In this document: positions 1-8,321 of the stretch, in pieces
How positions within the stretch are numbered: the stretch's first letter is position 1
How the letters are laid out: the number at the start of each line of letters is the position of its first letter
NCBI RefSeq assembly: GCF_030372065.1
Contig: NZ_JAUDEA010000001.1
Span: forward strand, 248,001 to 312,000
DNA length: 64,000 bases
Source: Thermophilibacter provencensis
GTDB lineage: Bacteria > Actinomycetota > Coriobacteriia > Coriobacteriales > Atopobiaceae
Direction: 5' to 3'
Notes under the pieces: generated by a model
Told to the model about the DNA's origin: nothing
Databases searched by the model: none
What the model saw: only the letters and a program-made list of their open reading frames with translations
Made by a program: the position numbers and the translations under genes

Positions 1-914
1 ACCCTGCCACGCTGCGGGCGCAGCACCCCGGCGAGCACGGAGAGCAGCGTGGACTTGCCGCAGCCGTTTGACCCCACGAGCGCGCGCACCTCTCCCCCGG
101 AAAGCTCCAGGCCCAGGCCGCGCAGCACCCAGCGGGCGTCACGGTCGTAGCGCAGCCAGACGTCGCGCATCCCCGCACCTCCCCCGCCGGTGCTGACAAA
201 GGTGACAGGCACCTTTGTCAGCATCTCGGGCGCGCGCGGCGGGTCAACGGGCCGCACCGAGCCGTCTGCCAGCTCAAAGGCGCAGGTGGCGTAGTCCGCC
301 ATCGTCTCCGGGGTGTGCGTGGCCACCACAACGGTGATGTTGAGCTCGCGGTTTGCCCGGAAGAGCAGCGCGAGGAAGTTCTTCTCGGCAAGAGGGTCGA
401 GCATGCTCGTGGGCTCGTCGAGCAGGAGCAGGCGCGGGCGCATGACGAGCGCGGACGCTAGTGCAAGAATCTGGCGCTGGCCGCCGGAGAGCTCGGCCGT
501 CCGCGCGCGAAACCACGGCTCAATGCCCAGGAAGTTGCACGTCTCTGCCACGCGCCGGCGCATCTCGGGCTCCGGAACGCCCAGGTTTTCCAGGCCAAAC
601 GCCATCTCGTGCCAAACGGTGTCGCACACCACCTGCGCATCCGGGTTCTGGAAGACGTAGCCCACGGCGTGCGCAGATGCCTGCGGGTCAAACGCCCGAA
701 CGTCCTCGCCAAAGACACGCACGCCGCCCTCCAGGGCACCCGCGGGAGAGATCTCCGGCTTGGCAAGGCGCAACAGAGTCGACTTTCCCGATCCCGTGGC
801 GCCGGCGAACAGGGCAAACGCACCCTCCGGAACCACAAGGGACACCTCACGCAAAACCGGTGCGTCGGCTCCGGCATACGCAAAGCTCACGCGATCAAGC
901 TCGAGCGCGCTCAT
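1..914 (-). CDS. ECF transporter ATPase, two fused ATP-binding domains (partial)
   Basis: ATPase that would power an energy-coupling-factor importer at the membrane. Residues 1-225 form a complete ABC domain: Walker A GATGSGKST at 38-46, signature LSGGQ at 142-146, Walker B LLLLDEP near 163. A second domain starts near residue 245 (Walker A GSNGCGKST near 280) and is cut by the window edge, so this is the fused EcfA-EcfA' (YkoD-like) form. ATG at 914 overlaps the EcfT stop by 4 nt (ATGA), which indicates translational coupling. About residues 231-241 of the interdomain linker are encoded by a 33-nt palindrome (191-223). The substrate cannot be told, because no S component is visible beside it. 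Confidence 0.93.
   Translation of the reverse strand, partial: MSALELDRVSFAYAGADAPVLREVSLVVPEGAFALFAGATGSGKSTLLRLAKPEISPAGALEGGVRVFGEDVRAFDPQASAHAVGYVFQNPDAQVVCDTVWHEMAFGLENLGVPEPEMRRRVAETCNFLGIEPWFRARTAELSGGQRQILALASALVMRPRLLLLDEPTSMLDPLAEKNFLALLFRANRELNITVVVATHTPETMADYATCAFELADGSVRPVDPPRAPEMLTKVPVTFVSTGGGGAGMRDVWLRYDRDARWVLRGLGLELSGGEVRALVGSNGCGKSTLLSVLAGVLRPQRGR
191..223. repeat. 33-bp palindrome (TGACA class) inside ATPase gene
   Basis: Perfect 14-bp arms (TGCTGACAAAGGTG and its complement) flank a 5-nt loop ACAGG. The total is 33 nt, or 11 codons, in frame in the linker between the two ATPase domains. It belongs to the palindrome family seen at gene ends elsewhere in the window. Confidence 0.85.
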
Positions 915-1795
915 CGGCATCCCCCCTCGTGGCAGATGGTGACAAAAGTGCCTGTCACCATTGTCATCACCGGCAGGGCGGCGAGAAGGGCAAAGGGCAG
1001 GTAGAGCCACCAGGGGGCAAGGCCCCTCATCGTGGGATAGAAGCGCCAGCTCGAGCAGGCCGCCCACGCGCACGTCGCGCATAGGACGAGCAGCGCGGCG
1101 ATGCCCGCGAGTGCCGCCGTGTCGCACCCGCGGAGGCGCTCCGGCCGATACTGGGTCCGCGGCACGCCGGACTCCCAGCCACGGGCGCGCATGGCGTCCG
1201 CGCGTTCGACGGAGTCCTCGAGCGACCACGTGAGCAGCATCGTTGACGTGCGCACGAGCTCGTCGCGCAGGCGGGGGCGCGGACCCGCCGCCGTACAGGC
1301 GGCAAGCGTCGAACGCGCCGTTCGGGCGCGACCGAGCAGCTGCGGCACGAGCTGAAGGGCCATGCTCGTCACCAGCGGCAACGCCCGCGCGCGCCCACCC
1401 GCAAGGGCGAGCAGCCGGTCCTGCGCGAGCACCGCCGCGGCACCCTCAAACCACAGCACCACCGCCACCATGAGCGCGCCCATCGTGGCACCATAGGCAA
1501 GGCTCTCCAGGTAGACGCTACGCGTCCCCAGCTTAAAGAGGAGCGTGGAACCAGACGCCGAGAAGAGCGGGTTGAGCAGGCACACGAGCGCGAGCAGCGG
1601 CAGCTGCCAGACGAGGCCGCGCGCCGTGGCGGCAGCGCCCCGCACCGCGAGGGAGAAGGCCAGCGCGCCCGCGAGCGAGATGCCCACGAAGACCGGGTGC
1701 ACCGCCAGCATCGAGAGCGCGACCACCCCCGCAAAGAGCGTCGCGGGGACGGCCGCGTGACAGGTGCCAAAGGGTATGAAACGCGCGGGCGCCAC
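911..1795 (-). CDS. ECF transporter transmembrane component EcfT (CbiQ-like)
   Basis: Membrane coupling protein that links the ECF ATPases to a substrate-binding S component. The 294-aa product has about five hydrophobic segments (near residues 16-35, 35-55, 62-80, 105-125 and 230-250, plus a C-terminal one). The cytoplasmic coupling region contains EDSVERADAMRARGW near residue 190, the Ala-Arg-Gly type signature by which EcfT grips the ATPases. It lies between the lipoprotein gene (15 nt upstream) and the ATPase gene (4-nt overlap). The last residues run into a palindrome of the TGACA class (936-961), so the C-terminus may have been altered by that element. Confidence 0.88.
   Translation of the reverse strand: MAPARFIPFGTCHAAVPATLFAGVVALSMLAVHPVFVGISLAGALAFSLAVRGAAATARGLVWQLPLLALVCLLNPLFSASGSTLLFKLGTRSVYLESLAYGATMGALMVAVVLWFEGAAAVLAQDRLLALAGGRARALPLVTSMALQLVPQLLGRARTARSTLAACTAAGPRPRLRDELVRTSTMLLTWSLEDSVERADAMRARGWESGVPRTQYRPERLRGCDTAALAGIAALLVLCATCAWAACSSWRFYPTMRGLAPWWLYLPFALLAALPVMTMVTGTFVTICHEGGCR
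936..961. repeat. Palindrome (TGACA class) at the 3' end of the EcfT gene
   Basis: The 9-bp arms ATGGTGACA and TGTCACCAT flank an 8-nt loop, followed by TTGTCAT. It resembles the other TGACA-type hairpins and encodes part of the EcfT tail. Confidence 0.6.
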
Positions 1796-1809
1796 GTTCT
1801 TCTCGCCGG

Positions 1810-2262
1810 CTACTCGGTAAACTCGGTCACGTAGATCCAGGTCACAACGTCGCCGTCGGCAAGCTGGTACTCGGAGCAGCCGACCTCGGCCATCTCGTCG
1901 TTGACCTCGAACATCCAGCCGCTCATGTCGCCAAAGTCACCGGCGGCAAGGCCGTTGATGCCGGCAACGTACATGCCGTAGTCGGAGTCGGACGCGTTGA
2001 CGTCATCGGCCGCGGCGACGAGCGCGTCGTAGGCCGTGGCGCCCTCGACGAGCTCCACATTGTGGGTCGTGAGCTCGCCCTCGCCTGCCGTCGCGTCAAT
2101 CTCAACGGTGACGGCGATCTGGGGCTCGTCCTGCGTCGCGGTGCCCTGATCGGCCGCCGGGGCGCCGCCGCACGCGGCAACCGCCAGCGCCAGCGCGCAC
2201 GCGGCAAAGCCCCCCGCGATCCGCGCAAGGAGGGTCCTTCTCGACAGGTTCTCATGGGACAT
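1810..2262 (-). CDS. DUF4430-type lipoprotein of the ECF operon
   Basis: Predicted exported lipoprotein of 150 aa. The N-terminus has Arg-Arg, a hydrophobic stretch and lipobox AVAAC with Cys31. The rest resembles the DUF4430 (transcobalamin C-terminal-like) fold, with the closing pattern GWMFEVND...GDVVTWIYV. Such proteins sit beside ECF or cobalamin uptake genes in Firmicutes and Coriobacteriia and probably present ligand outside the cell; the ligand here is unknown. I chose ATG 2262 because the signal peptide starts there; an ORF extending to 2547 has no coding character upstream. It is first in an operon with EcfT and the ATPase. Confidence 0.82.
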   Translation of the reverse strand: MSHENLSRRTLLARIAGGFAACALALAVAACGGAPAADQGTATQDEPQIAVTVEIDATAGEGELTTHNVELVEGATAYDALVAAADDVNASDSDYGMYVAGINGLAAGDFGDMSGWMFEVNDEMAEVGCSEYQLADGDVVTWIYVTEFTE

Positions 2263-2530
2263 ATAATGCCTCGCTCTCTCCCAGGGTCCTGGGCGTCGGG
2301 AGGGCAAGGCAGGACAGGCAACCCGCTCGGTTGCCACCCTTGACACAGCCGTGTGCTGATCCGGAGTCAAACCGGAATCCTTTTTTCTACTAGGCGTAGC
2401 AGCTCTTCGAACCGTGCCCTCTATTCGTATGGAGCCACAGTGTAGCATGCCGCCCAAGATTCGGCGAAGCCTTGCGTCCCCGCTCGGTGCGGCGCGGCCG
2501 GCCCGCAAGCCGCACGAGCGAGAGGGCTCG

Positions 2531-3562
2531 CTAATCCTCCCGGCCAAACGCCTCCCAGAGAAGGGTCACGACGCCGCAGATCATGCCGCCCACCGGCCAG
2601 GCAACCCAGAACCACATGGCAGAGGTGCCCTCCGGGGTCCAGGAGTCCATGTCGGGTGCCGAGAGCACGGGCGCAAAGAGCAGCGCAAGGCCCACGATGG
2701 TAGCAAAGATCATGATGACGCCGCACACCGCCCCGAGCTTCTTGCCGTGCCTCTTCTGGGCGAGAAGGGCCTCGCGCCGGGCCTCGTCGAGCTCTGCGGA
2801 CACGATGTCCTCCACCTCGAGGTCCTCGGCAACGGACTTGTTGTACTCCTCGACGTTGACGCGACCGAGCAGCATGCCACCGCGCACGATCCACCACACG
2901 CCCAGGGCGATGAACAGCATGAGAAGGAAGAGCGCCCAGTTCTCCGCGGTCTTCTCGAGCATGAGCAGGCAGCCAATGCCCGCGAAGATGAGCGCGAGGC
3001 CAGCGATGAGCGCCGCCGAGAACTGCTTGCGCGCTGCGGCGCGGTCCTCGTCGGTGTAGAAGTCCTCCACGTAGGGGTGCGCCTTCTGAAACGCGGTGTG
3101 CTCCATGCCCGCGGGAACGAGCAGCGCGAGACCCGCGAGGATGCCCACGAGCACGATGATCACGAAGAGGCCGTCGCGCCCGTTCCAGGATGCCAGCTCG
3201 ACGGCGCCCTCAAGGAGCAGGCCGAGCGCGATGCCCAGGAGGATGAGGGCCACACCGGTGGGCACCTTGAGCGCCATCATGCGCTGGTGCTCGTCATAGC
3301 CACAGACGTCGGTGGGCGGGCCGGCGGGGATGGCGGCGGCCGTCGCGGGCACGGCGCGGCCGGTGAGGTCGCCGCACACGAGCTCGTCGAGCGTGCAGTC
3401 GAAGATCTCGCACATCTTGAGAAGCTTGTCCATCTCTGGCTGGCTCTTCATCGCCTCCCACTTCGTGACGCTCTGTCGGGAGACGCCGAGCAGCATGGCC
3501 AGCTGCTCCTGGGTCATGTTGCGCTCTGCGCGCAGGTGCTGGAGGTTGTCTCGAAAGCTCAT
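2531..3562 (-). CDS. XRE-family helix-turn-helix regulator with membrane domain
   Basis: Product of 343 aa. Residues 1-65 form an XRE/Cro helix-turn-helix (MTQEQLAMLLGVSRQSVTKWE...) close to the N-terminus of many Firmicute membrane-anchored regulators. It is followed by about six hydrophobic segments arranged as three pairs (residues about 100-150, 190-235 and 295-340). It probably binds DNA from the membrane; signal and target are unknown. ATG 3562 has the Shine-Dalgarno AGAAGGGCAG. An ORF extending 20 codons further lacks one. A smaller relative is at 14562-15191. Confidence 0.85.
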   Translation of the reverse strand: MSFRDNLQHLRAERNMTQEQLAMLLGVSRQSVTKWEAMKSQPEMDKLLKMCEIFDCTLDELVCGDLTGRAVPATAAAIPAGPPTDVCGYDEHQRMMALKVPTGVALILLGIALGLLLEGAVELASWNGRDGLFVIIVLVGILAGLALLVPAGMEHTAFQKAHPYVEDFYTDEDRAAARKQFSAALIAGLALIFAGIGCLLMLEKTAENWALFLLMLFIALGVWWIVRGGMLLGRVNVEEYNKSVAEDLEVEDIVSAELDEARREALLAQKRHGKKLGAVCGVIMIFATIVGLALLFAPVLSAPDMDSWTPEGTSAMWFWVAWPVGGMICGVVTLLWEAFGRED

Positions 3563-3759
3563 GGTCTGCCCTTCTTCGGGGTGTGCGCTGTCTTCCGGCA
3601 CCCTTAGTCTACGGGCGCGCACGGCGCAATACTACCAACCGGCGGTGCGCAATTTGGTCGATCTCGCGGCAACCAGAAGGCGCCTACCGGTTGCGCTCCG
3701 CAGGTAAAAGAGCCTATCTGCCCCATGACCTTCTCGGCCACGCATGCTTCTCGCTCCCA

Positions 3760-3792
3760 AATGATACGAGGGGACTGTCCCTTTGTATCATT
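3760..3792. repeat. 33-bp palindrome (GGGAC-GTCCC class)
   Basis: Arms AATGATACGAGGGGAC and its near complement flank a single T, with two mismatches. It is nearly the same sequence as the palindrome at 14370-14402. It lies between the XRE gene and the end of the ATPase gene and may also act as a terminator. Confidence 0.8.
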
Positions 3793-3800
3793 ACATCACG

Positions 3801-5123
3801 CTAGTCCAACTGAAGCGTCCAGCGCCATGCGTCCTGTACCTGAATACGGGCATCCTCAGGCTCGGGCACGTCTCGCGCAGACATGACCAGCAGTGTTCCC
3901 TCGGAAAGCCCCGTCTCGTCAAGAGCGGCGCTCAGAGCCCGGACCTCGCGCGTAAACGTGGTCGTCTCCTCGGCATGCGCGGACACCTGATACAGCTCCG
4001 ACACCGACCGCTCCTCGACGTCTCCCACGGCAAAGTCGACCTCAAAGCCCTCTTTTGTGCGATAGAACCCGATGCCGGTCCTCCGGTCTCCCAGACAGCG
4101 TCTTCTAAGCTCCAGGTAGACGGCGTCTTCAAGCCGCTGCCCCTCGTCAGCAGAGGAGGCCGGGCCAAAGGCAAACTGCAACCCCGGGTCAATCGCGTAG
4201 AGCTTCCTCTTTCCTCGGACGGCCTCGGTGAGGTCCGCGCCAAATCGGGATACGAGAAAGAACAGATAGGCATCTTCGCAGTGCTCAGGCAGCGAGAAGG
4301 CATCGGCCTTTGACAGCGGAATCTGAGCACTGTGGAGGTCGTTATAGGTTTTGCGAACGGAGAACTCTCGCCCTGAGAGGCGAAGAGCCCTCTGGACGAA
4401 CTTTCTTGTTCCCAGCATGGGAAGCCCGTGCCGCTCGGCAAGGTCGCGAGCCGCGATGGCCCAGACGATGTCCTGAAGGGCCGTTATGCGTGTAGCGGCG
4501 TCCGCATCCTGAACCTCGGGAAAGCCACCAATTCGCAGATACTGTTCGAAGAGGAGCGAAAGCTCGCGCGCCTCGTCGGGCGAGACAATTCCCTTGGGCT
4601 CGCGCGCCCGAAAGCGCAAGAACTCCCTAAGCGAGAAGGGCTGCAACTCGGCGGAGATTCCCCTCCCCCTGAACTCGGTCGCCACGTCCTCCGAAAGCAT
4701 CTTTGCCGATGAGCCACTCACGCATATCTCAAAGCGTGGGTCCTGCGTGAGGCGCCTCAGGGGCCTGCCCCACCCCTCGACGTTTTGCACCTCGTCAAAG
4801 AACAGATAGAGCTTTTCTGGCAGTGCAGTCCCAAGCACGCGAAGGAACTCCTCGACCACGTCACCTATCACGTTGTCGGAAACGCCGTCGAGACGGTCGT
4901 CCTCGAAGTCAACGAAGAGCATGTGATCGCGAGGAACACCCTCCAGGACGAGTTCCCCCATGCGCTGGAACATCCTAAATGTCTTCCCGCTGCGACGAAC
5001 GCCCTTGATGACCGAGGCGCGCTCGGCAAGGTGCGGGATGGCAACGTCACGCGGGACCACGGGGGGAATCGGCCTCGTTAGACCCTCGGCTACTGCTTCA
5101 CGTATGACTTCACGCCGCGCCAT
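3801..5123 (-). CDS. AAA ATPase with DUF4143 C-terminal domain
   Basis: Cytoplasmic ATPase of 440 aa of the common AAA/DUF4143 type. Walker A KGVRRSGKT lies near residues 40-48, Walker B LYLFFDEVQ near 105, and a sensor-like CVSGSSAKML near 135. The C-terminal half carries the DUF4143 nuclease-like region (YAIDPGL..., then DFAVGD). Members are abundant and of unknown role; some are thought to be mobile or defence-related. It stands alone, with palindromes at both sides of the neighbourhood. A second, more distant copy is at 21857-23026. Confidence 0.88.
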   Translation of the reverse strand: MARREVIREAVAEGLTRPIPPVVPRDVAIPHLAERASVIKGVRRSGKTFRMFQRMGELVLEGVPRDHMLFVDFEDDRLDGVSDNVIGDVVEEFLRVLGTALPEKLYLFFDEVQNVEGWGRPLRRLTQDPRFEICVSGSSAKMLSEDVATEFRGRGISAELQPFSLREFLRFRAREPKGIVSPDEARELSLLFEQYLRIGGFPEVQDADAATRITALQDIVWAIAARDLAERHGLPMLGTRKFVQRALRLSGREFSVRKTYNDLHSAQIPLSKADAFSLPEHCEDAYLFFLVSRFGADLTEAVRGKRKLYAIDPGLQFAFGPASSADEGQRLEDAVYLELRRRCLGDRRTGIGFYRTKEGFEVDFAVGDVEERSVSELYQVSAHAEETTTFTREVRALSAALDETGLSEGTLLVMSARDVPEPEDARIQVQDAWRWTLQLD

Positions 5124-5265
5124 GGCATCCCCTACCCTTGCCAGCCCTTTGATGCTAGTATAGCAATCTATCCCGATTTCAGGACAGATTTATTAAATAG
5201 TGACCTGAGTTTAGGACACATATCACTCTTGGTAAAGAAGCTCCTACTTCGGTGCCGGCACGATC

Positions 5266-5757
5266 TCACACCTTGCGGCGCACGGGCACCCAGATCTCGC
5301 TGTAGGCGGTGCCGTCGTCGCGAACGTCGCTGAACGAGAACATGCGGAAGCCGTCAAGCTCGTAGGGCGCCTCGGCGAGCCACTCGGCATAGATGCGGGC
5401 AGTCGTCTGCTGCATGGTCTCCGGATGGGGTCCGTCATTGGGAAAGACCGCCCAGGTGAGCGCCGGCACCTCAACGAGCGCGAGGCCCTCCCCCGCCGAG
5501 CGCGCTATGGTGGGCACGCCGATGAGGTGTGTAAGCTCGCCCGCTTCCTCCTGGAAGTTGGTGTCCGAGTTCCAAGAGGCGTTCACCACGCGACGCGGCT
5601 CCGTGTCCATCAGGCGGTGCATCTCGGCGCGCTGCGCCTCCGTGATGCTGCGCGCAAGCTCCGCGATCGCAGGGTTCTCACCCTCGAACTGCATCGGCAC
5701 GCGCGCCGCGACACCAGCAAGGCGAAACTCTCCCTTCTCGACGATTCGATACTCCAT
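5266..5757 (-). CDS. GyrI-like / AraC effector-binding domain protein
   Basis: Product of 163 aa with the GyrI-like small-molecule-binding fold. It starts MEYRIVEKGEFRLAGV, has the middle motif LALVEVPALTWAVFPNDGP, and ends with a conserved YSEIWVPV strand. Free-standing members bind hydrophobic compounds or hydrolyse some cyclopropanoid toxins; no DNA-binding domain is attached here. Shine-Dalgarno AAGGAAAGG precedes ATG 5757. It is monocistronic, with a palindrome just upstream (5773-5802). Confidence 0.85.
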   Translation of the reverse strand: MEYRIVEKGEFRLAGVAARVPMQFEGENPAIAELARSITEAQRAEMHRLMDTEPRRVVNASWNSDTNFQEEAGELTHLIGVPTIARSAGEGLALVEVPALTWAVFPNDGPHPETMQQTTARIYAEWLAEAPYELDGFRMFSFSDVRDDGTAYSEIWVPVRRKV

Positions 5758-5772
5758 GAGATGGCCTTTCCT

Positions 5773-5802
5773 TGAATGAAAAGGGACAGTCCCTATTCAT
5801 CA
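5773..5802. repeat. Imperfect palindrome (GGGAC-GTCCC class)
   Basis: The centre GGGACAGTCCC is flanked by TGAATGAAAA and an imperfect complement. It lies in the gap between two divergent genes, which argues against a pure terminator role. Confidence 0.65.
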
Positions 5803-5871
5803 TCAGAGAGGAGATTACTTTTTTTTCTCCTGGGTAGACTAATAGCATCAACGCGACCCAGGAGGTGCCCC

Positions 5872-6258
5872 ATGGAGAAGAGACGCCTCATCAAGCCCGC
5901 CATCATCTACGGTGTGGTCTGGCTTGCCTGCCTTGTCCTGTACTGGGGGTCCCTCGCAACGGGCGAGCTCGGGGGCGGCGGCATCATGGGCTACGTGATT
6001 CTGGCGCTCTACATTGCCCTGCCCATCGCCGGAATCGTCTCGGCGTTTCTCATTGGCCGCGTAGCCGACCTCGGATGGTGGCGCCTTGCCGCGCTGATTG
6101 CGATCGCCGTCCTCTACGTGCTCCACACCGTGGCGACGTTCAGCCTCTCCAACGTCCTTGGCCTCACCAACATCGCGGCAGCCGACCTGGCCGTCTTCAT
6201 GTACGGCCTCATCCCCGCCGCGATCGGCCTCGCCGTCGGCTGCGCCACCGCAAAATGA
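5872..6258 (+). CDS. Small integral membrane protein of unknown function
   Basis: Hydrophobic protein of 128 aa with four predicted membrane segments (about residues 8-28, 38-62, 70-92 and 100-125). I recognise no family. ATG 5872 is preceded by the strong Shine-Dalgarno AGGAGGTG; the in-frame ATG at 5776 would read through the palindrome and is unlikely. It is monocistronic, and a long palindrome begins directly after the stop. Confidence 0.75.
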   Translation: MEKRRLIKPAIIYGVVWLACLVLYWGSLATGELGGGGIMGYVILALYIALPIAGIVSAFLIGRVADLGWWRLAALIAIAVLYVLHTVATFSLSNVLGLTNIAAADLAVFMYGLIPAAIGLAVGCATAK

Positions 6259-6264
6259 TCCAAA

Positions 6265-6357
6265 GGGGGCGGGCTGCTGACAAAGGTGACAGGGTAGATT
6301 GTCACCATGAACCATGGTGACAATCTACCCTGTCACCTTTGTCAGCAGCCCGGCCCC
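6265..6357. repeat. Long palindrome (TGACA class) between membrane gene and prfC
   Basis: Arms of about 45 bp with one interior mismatch flank the loop AAC (6310-6312). The inner arm, starting TGACAAAGGTGACAGGG, is the same sequence as the inner arm at 40653-40684; the outer part GGGCTGC is specific to this locus yet still complementary. It separates two convergent genes and could terminate both. Confidence 0.9.
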
Positions 6358-6364
6358 ATTGCAG

Positions 6365-7978
6365 CTAGAACGTGACGTTGCCAAACTCGGAGAGATGCAG
6401 GTCGGGGTTGTGCTCCTCGGCCCAGTTGAGGTTCCACGGGCTCGTAAAGAGGAGCAGCTTGCCGCCGCGCATGTCCTCCACGCGCAGGGTCTCGCGCGTG
6501 AGGTTGAGGCTGCGCATGTCGACCTCGCCGTCCTTCTCGTCAATCCAGCGGATGAGGTTGTACGGCAGCGGCGAGCGGTACACCTCAACGTGGTACTCGC
6601 TCTTGAGGCGCTGCTCGAGCACCTCAAACTGCAGCGTGCCCACCACACCCACGATGACGCGCTCCATGCCGGCGCCGTACTCGCGGAAGATCTGGATGGC
6701 GCCCTCCTGGGCGAGCTCCTCCATGCCCTTCACGAACTGCTTGCGCTTGAGGGTGTCCACCTGCTCGATGCGCGCGAAGTGCTCCGGCGCAAAGGTGGGG
6801 ATGCCCGCAAACTGCACGCGACGGCCCACCTTGCAGAGCGTGTCGCCGATCGAGAAGATCCCGGGATCGAAGAGGCCCACGATGTCGCCGGCGCACGCCT
6901 CGTCCACCGTGGCGCGGTCGTCCGCCATCATCGCCGTGCCCGTGGCCAGCTTGATCTTGCGGTCACCCTGCACGTGGAAGGCGTCCATGCCACGCACGAA
7001 CTTGCCCGAGCAGATGCGCAGGAAGGCAATGCGGTCGCGGTGGTTCTTGTCCATGTTGGCCTGGATCTTGAAGACAAAGCCCGAGAAGTCCGGGTCCGTT
7101 GCCTCCACGGGGTCGCCCGTGAGGGAGTCCGTGTGCGGGCCGGGCGCCGGCGAAAGACGCAGAAAGTCGCGCAGGAACGGCTCCACGCCGAAGTTGGTGA
7201 GCGCCGAGCCAAAGAAGACCGGCGTGAGCTTGCCCGTGCGCACGGCCTCGAGGTCAAACTCGTGGTCCGCACCGTCAAGGAGCTCGATGTCGTCCATGAG
7301 GGTGCGGTGGTTCTCCTCGCCAATGAGCTCGTCGAGCGCGGCGTCGCCGAGCTCCGCCTCCACCTCGGCCACGCGCTTGGTGGCGTTGGCACGACCGTCG
7401 CCCTCAAAGGCGAGCACGTGGCGGCTCGCGCGGTCAAAGACGCCGCGGAACGTACGCCCGTTGCCGATGGGCCAGTTCATCGGGTACGTCCCGATGCCCA
7501 GGACGTTCTCGATCTCCTCCATGAGCTCAAAGGGGTCGCGCGTCTCGTGGTCGAGCTTGTTCACAAAGGTGAAGATGGGGATGCCGCGCAGCGCGCACAC
7601 CTTGAAGAGCTTGACGGTCTGGGCCTCCACGCCCTTGGCGCCGTCAATCACCATGACGGCGGAGTCGGCGGCCATGAGCGTGCGGTAGGTGTCCTCGGAG
7701 AAGTCCTGGTGGCCGGGGGTGTCCAGGATGTTCACACAGTGGCCCTCGTAGGTGAACTGCAGCACGGAGGACGTGACGGAGATGCCGCGCGCCTTCTCGA
7801 TGTCCATCCAGTCGGAGACCGCGTGCTTGGCACTGGCCTTGCCCTTGACCGAGCCCGCGCTCTGGATGGTGCCGGTGTAGAGCAGCAGCTTCTCCGTGAG
7901 CGTGGTCTTGCCCGCGTCCGGGTGCGAGATGATGGCAAAGGTGCGGCGAGAAGAGATCTCCTCCTCAAGGCTTGGCAT
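6365..7978 (-). CDS. prfC: Peptide chain release factor 3
   Basis: Translational GTPase RF3 (537 aa), which releases RF1/RF2 from the ribosome after peptide release. The G domain shows G1 SHPDAGKTT (residues 19-27), the region around GISVTSSV (G2), G3 DTPGH near 85 and G4 NKLD near 139. Domain 2 and the C-terminal RF3 domain follow, and the length is usual for the family. Shine-Dalgarno GGAGGAAA lies upstream of ATG 7978. It is convergent with the gene before it. Confidence 0.97.
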   Translation of the reverse strand: MPSLEEEISSRRTFAIISHPDAGKTTLTEKLLLYTGTIQSAGSVKGKASAKHAVSDWMDIEKARGISVTSSVLQFTYEGHCVNILDTPGHQDFSEDTYRTLMAADSAVMVIDGAKGVEAQTVKLFKVCALRGIPIFTFVNKLDHETRDPFELMEEIENVLGIGTYPMNWPIGNGRTFRGVFDRASRHVLAFEGDGRANATKRVAEVEAELGDAALDELIGEENHRTLMDDIELLDGADHEFDLEAVRTGKLTPVFFGSALTNFGVEPFLRDFLRLSPAPGPHTDSLTGDPVEATDPDFSGFVFKIQANMDKNHRDRIAFLRICSGKFVRGMDAFHVQGDRKIKLATGTAMMADDRATVDEACAGDIVGLFDPGIFSIGDTLCKVGRRVQFAGIPTFAPEHFARIEQVDTLKRKQFVKGMEELAQEGAIQIFREYGAGMERVIVGVVGTLQFEVLEQRLKSEYHVEVYRSPLPYNLIRWIDEKDGEVDMRSLNLTRETLRVEDMRGGKLLLFTSPWNLNWAEEHNPDLHLSEFGNVTF

Positions 7979-8321
7979 GCGTTTCCTCCGTTGCAGACGT
8001 TTGAGCCCAGCTATTGTAGCGGATGCGCACGTGGTAGCTAGCCCACTGCCTTGCCCAAAAGCGCGCAGTCAACGAAGTTCGACGCAGTAACTAGAGGGAC
8101 TTCTGCCTTCTAGACCGACTTCTGAATAGTTTTCTACGCGGCATATCCCAAAGGGGCTCCATGAGACGAATCTCAACTGGGGCTTCTTTCGCCAACGAGC
8201 CACGCAGAGCTTTCTCGCTCCAGAAATCTATTCAGAAGTCGGTTTTGAAGGCAGGTCATTCCAAAATCAGTCGCAAACCCAGCTCACGGCACGACGCTGA
8301 GCCAATTCGGCGTTCAATGCG
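7979..8321. other. Gene-free interval holding an inverted repeat
   Basis: I see no convincing gene in this 343-bp stretch. It contains the imperfect 33-bp inverted repeat at 8104-8135 and 8222-8254. The base composition is less GC-rich than the neighbours. Confidence 0.5.
8104..8254. repeat. MITE-like inverted repeat pair
   Basis: Two arms of about 33 nt share CTGCCTTC, then ACCGACTTCTGAATAG and TTTCT, with four mismatches. They face each other across 86 nt that encode nothing I recognise. Size and symmetry resemble a small non-autonomous element or the remnant of an insertion sequence; no target duplication was identified. Confidence 0.6.

Noticed and set aside
2263-2420. Cobalamin riboswitch before the ECF operon
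   Set aside because: The leader has an imperfect hairpin, but the conserved GCCACTG box and the rest of the aptamer could not be found.
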